Positions 61,721 to 64,000 of a DNA stretch of 64,000 bases are shown piece after piece. The position numbers and the translations under genes are program-made. Each line of letters opens with the position of its first letter. Position 1 is the stretch's first letter. This stretch comes from Ruegeria arenilitoris. GTDB lineage: Bacteria; Pseudomonadota; Alphaproteobacteria; Rhodobacterales; Rhodobacteraceae. The notes beneath the pieces are model-generated. The model saw nothing but the letters and a program-made list of their open reading frames with translations. It was not told the origin of the DNA and did no database searches. Where the stretch lies: assembly GCF_013032855.1 (NCBI RefSeq), contig NZ_WQDA01000001.1, positions 813,501 to 877,500 on the forward strand, read 5' to 3'.

Positions 61721-62238
61721 CCCGGCAAACCGAGCCTTTGGGAGGCCATGACGGCCCGTACCCCGCACCGGTCGAAATCACCGGTTTCACGGTCCGGCCC
61801 GACTGGATCGACTATAACGGTCACATGAATGTGGGGTATTATGGCGTGGTGTTCGATCTGGCCTTTGAACGGCTGCTGGTCGATCATCTGGGCTTGGGCG
61901 AACCGCAGGTCGCGGCGCTTGAACAGGGGCCGTACATCCTGCAGTCGCACCTGCATTTCCTGCGCGAGGTTCGCGAGGGCGAGGCGCTGGTTTTCCGGTT
62001 TCGGATGCTGGATGCCGATTACAAGCGTGGTCACTATTTTGCGCAGATGGTGTCGGCCGAGGATGGCGTGGTCTGTGCCACACAAGAGGCCCTGGTCATG
62101 AATGTCAGCCACACAACAGGCCGGTCGGTACCCTATCCGGACTGGGCCGCGGCGCGGCTGGCGCGAATGGTGTCCGACCATGCCACATTGCCCCTCGAGC
62201 CGCAGATCGGCAGACCAATCGGCATTCGGCGCAAGTAG
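61717..62238 (+). CDS. Hot-dog fold acyl-CoA thioesterase family protein
   Basis: A 173-residue 4HBT-type protein. The catalytic-loop signature VRPDWIDYNGHMNVGYYGVV is followed by a central helix (FDLAFERLLVDHLGLG) and strands YILQSHLHFLREVREGEALV. The D-x-N-G-H-M-N sequence resembles the thioesterase found with carnitine dehydrogenase and other small-acyl-CoA thioesterases. The start overlaps the cyclase-family stop by four bases. The pair may hydrolyse an amide/lactone and a thioester in one pathway; the substrate is unknown. Confidence 0.85.
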   Translation: MTRQTEPLGGHDGPYPAPVEITGFTVRPDWIDYNGHMNVGYYGVVFDLAFERLLVDHLGLGEPQVAALEQGPYILQSHLHFLREVREGEALVFRFRMLDADYKRGHYFAQMVSAEDGVVCATQEALVMNVSHTTGRSVPYPDWAAARLARMVSDHATLPLEPQIGRPIGIRRK

Positions 62239-62323
62239 CCCGGGGATGGCCTTAGTTGCCAGAATTCCAGGAGCGGGCTACGCTGACCACCCGGTTCGGG
62301 CTTGGCCACGGGAGGGCAACCAA

Positions 62324-62542
62324 ATGTGGATCTTGAGGAAATGCGCGCAGGCGCCAGCCTGTATATTGGCGGCGTCGCTGATCGTCTTGCCTGCGTCAGC
62401 CGCTTTGGCGGACAAGAAGAAGGAAGAAGATGCGCTGAAGGGAGCTTTGATTGGTGCCGGCGTCGGAGCGTTGATCGGAGATGGCAAAGGCGCGGCCGCA
62501 GGTGCGGTTGTCGGTGCAATCATTGGGGCAAACCGCAAGTGA
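62324..62542 (+). CDS. Exported glycine-zipper small protein
   Basis: A 72-residue protein with a signal peptide (APACILAASLIVLPASAALA) and a mature part dominated by a GxxxG zipper (LKGALIGAGVGALIGDGKGA, then AAGAVVGAIIGANRK). Such YMGG-type glycine-zipper proteins associate with membranes and with each other. GGGAGG lies eight bases before the ATG. Too short for frequent recognition by gene callers, but the start, signal and motif make it convincing. Confidence 0.78.
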   Translation: MWILRKCAQAPACILAASLIVLPASAALADKKKEEDALKGALIGAGVGALIGDGKGAAAGAVVGAIIGANRK

Positions 62543-62583
62543 CGGGGGTGTCCATGATTGACCGCCTTCAGAAAGGAGCTCTG

Positions 62584-62949
62584 ATGCGACTGCTTGATTT
62601 TAAACCTGTTCTGGCTGGCTTGATCCTTCTCCCGTCCATCGGCACGGCGGACGAGGCCGCCGACCAGATGGCGCAAGACGCACTTCCGCTGATGTACCAT
62701 ACCTGCGCTTCGGTCATCGAAGAGGCTGATGGGAATGATGAATACGTTTTCGACGTCGTCAGAAAGATGACCGCTCTTTCGCTCTACAATCGTCAGGTTG
62801 ATATCGAAGAGTTTGCATCCTCGGACGAAGAAAAGACCAAGCTGCGTGAGGCTTTTCTTTCAGCGCTGACCGAAGGTTGCGCAGGCGATGAGGATGCCCT
62901 GTTGGGTGGTGTCGTCGACGATGCCGTTAGATCATCGCTTGGGCTGTAG
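62584..62949 (+). CDS. Exported hypothetical protein
   Basis: A 121-residue protein with an N-terminal signal (MRLLDFKPVLAGLILLPSIG, cleavage near TADEA) and an acidic helical mature part containing two cysteines (YHTCASVIEEADG and LTEGCAGDED), which could form a disulfide. AAAGGAG directly before the ATG at 62584 decides this start over ATG 62554. I do not recognise a family. It follows the glycine-zipper gene by 41 bases, possibly in one transcript. Confidence 0.7.
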   Translation: MRLLDFKPVLAGLILLPSIGTADEAADQMAQDALPLMYHTCASVIEEADGNDEYVFDVVRKMTALSLYNRQVDIEEFASSDEEKTKLREAFLSALTEGCAGDEDALLGGVVDDAVRSSLGL

Positions 62950-62958
62950 GGGCTGGGC

Positions 62959-63153
62959 TCAATAGTGCGGTGGGCGCTCGTCGCCCAGAATGACCCCGCC
63001 GGATCCTTCCTGCGCACGCTCGGCTTCGCGCTGCATCAACATCGCTACGCGGCGGGTCAGGCGGTCGATCTCGTCCTGCTGTTTGGCGACGACCATGCTC
63101 AGGTCATCCACGGTGCGGGTCAGATGGGCAATTTTTTCTTCCAGATGCTGCAT
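62959..63153 (-). CDS. slyX: SlyX family protein
   Basis: A 64-residue coiled-coil protein: LEEKIAHLTRTVDDLSMVVA then KQQDEIDRLTRRVAMLM, ending LGDERPPHY, the P-P-H-Y tail typical of SlyX. Function is unclear even in E. coli. It is convergent with the secreted hypothetical gene and divergent from hisS. Confidence 0.88.
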   Translation of the reverse strand: MQHLEEKIAHLTRTVDDLSMVVAKQQDEIDRLTRRVAMLMQREAERAQEGSGGVILGDERPPHY

Positions 63154-63282
63154 CGCTGGGGCTCCTGTGATCTGGTGCGGTCATACCGCTGTGGCGCGCG
63201 CAATGCCAGCGCTGGCTTGCCCCGACCCAGACCATGGGATAGACCGCGCGCGCAAGTGATGAAATCCCAAGGACGCCCCACA

Positions 63283-64000
63283 TGGCCAAGCCCAAGAAAC
63301 AGCCCCGCCCCAAGGCCGTCACGCCGAAAGGGTTCCGCGACTATTTCGGCCAGGAAGTCACGCAGCGCACCGAGATGCTGCGGACGATTGCGGACGTCTA
63401 TCATCGCTATGGGTTTGACGCGCTGGAAAGCAGCGCCGTGGAAACGGTCGAGGCGCTGGGCAAGTTCCTGCCCGATGTCGATCGCCCGAACGAAGGCGTG
63501 TTCGCCTGGCAAGAGTTTGACGAGGGCCGCAACGGCGACTGGATGGCGCTGCGTTATGACCTGACCGCGCCGCTGGCCCGGGTCTATGCCCAACATCGCA
63601 ACGACCTGCCTACGCCCTATCGCCGCTATGCGATGGGGCCGGTCTGGCGCAACGAAAAGCCGGGGCCGGGGCGGTATCGCCAGTTCTATCAGTGTGATGC
63701 GGATACTGTAGGCACGGCCAGCATGGCCGCCGATGCCGAAATCTGCGCCATGCTCTCTGACACGCTGGAAACCGTGGGCATCCCGCGCGGCGACTATCTG
63801 GTGCGGGTCAACAACCGCAAGGTCCTCAACGGCGTGCTCGAGGCCATGGGCCTGAGCACGGACGCGGCGGCGCGCGACGACGTTCTGCGCACCATCGACA
63901 AGTTCGACAAGGTGGGCGAGCAGGGTGTGCGCGAGTTGCTGACCAAGGGCCGGCTGGATGCTTCGGGCGCGTTCATTGACGGGGTGGGCCTGTCCGACAA
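63283..64000 (+). CDS. hisS: Histidyl-tRNA synthetase, 3' partial
   Basis: The first 239 codons of a class II synthetase run off the window with no stop. The N-terminal basic stretch [20 protein letters not shown] leads into motif 1 and motif 2-type sequence ([47 protein letters not shown]), which binds ATP and histidine. ATG 63283 follows AAGGACG. It charges tRNA-His. The gene is divergent from slyX with a 129-base gap that should hold its promoter. Confidence 0.95.

Noticed and set aside
57836-61768. 1310-codon open frame on the minus strand opposite the formate dehydrogenase and cyclase genes
   Set aside because: It mirrors codon phase of real plus-strand genes in GC-rich DNA, has His/Arg/Ala-rich composition with no domain, and the plus-strand genes have clear motifs and ribosome-binding sites.
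1-64000. CRISPR arrays, insertion sequences, tRNA or rRNA genes, prophage
   Set aside because: No regularly spaced repeats, transposase or integrase motifs, or tRNA T-loop/CCA patterns were found in the intergenic regions read.

Overview
This 64 kb window is dense, high-GC chromosomal sequence. It most likely comes from an alphaproteobacterium of the Rhodobacterales (Roseobacter group). Supporting signs are a short SAM/SAH-type riboswitch in front of metK, an Irr-type Fur regulator divergent from fabA-fabB-fabI, a one-chain indolepyruvate ferredoxin oxidoreductase with a divergent Lrp regulator, and small Rhodobacteraceae-type families (DUF3307, DUF2237, a DUF6525-like protein). Genus is not determined. 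I saw no rRNA, tRNA, insertion sequence, prophage or CRISPR array.

Region 1 (1-5975) is an N-methyl/one-carbon catabolic operon: a GcvT-fused FAD dehydrogenase (5' truncated by the window edge), an MttB-family methyltransferase, a TetR regulator, a sarcosine-oxidase-like FAD enzyme and an unknown protein. Region 2 (5963-13944) holds the indolepyruvate oxidoreductase, its Lrp-type regulator, a DUF3307 membrane protein, a very unusual 1034-residue ABC-exporter-like protein whose ATPase motifs are all degenerate and which ends in a cyclic-nucleotide-binding domain, and an ArsR regulator with the two cysteines of persulfide sensors. Region 3 (14006-21840, all minus) is accessory catabolism: an enolase-superfamily enzyme, a zinc alcohol dehydrogenase, an MFS exporter, PcaD, an esterase, a threonine dehydratase, a hydrolase and a haloacid dehalogenase.

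Region 4 (21968-36314) is mostly housekeeping: FKBP, fabI-fabB-fabA, irr, a LysR/PhyH divergent pair, miaB, an outer-membrane barrel, then phoH-ybeY-corC-lnt and riboswitch-metK. Region 5 (36443-48023) continues with trmB, aroA-cmk, rpsA, ihfB, lapA, trpF and trpB. A 3.6 kb block carrying a YHS protein, a secreted protein, a flavin-dependent halogenase homologue and a small basic protein lies between cmk and rpsA, which are usually adjacent.

Region 6 (48084-55275) has DUF2237, a serine hydrolase, pth, rplY, lldD, trpA, a PagL-like lipid A deacylase and ychF. Region 7 (55349-64000) has a LysR regulator followed by a two-subunit NAD-dependent formate dehydrogenase (fused beta/gamma plus alpha), a cyclase-family hydrolase coupled to a thioesterase, two small exported proteins, slyX, and the 5' part of hisS running off the window.

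The most unusual item is the pseudo-ATPase ABC/cNMP protein (10493-13597), followed by the halogenase block inside the cmk-rpsA locus and the MttB/GcvT-FAD demethylation operon. All calls come from reading translations and motifs; no database search was possible.
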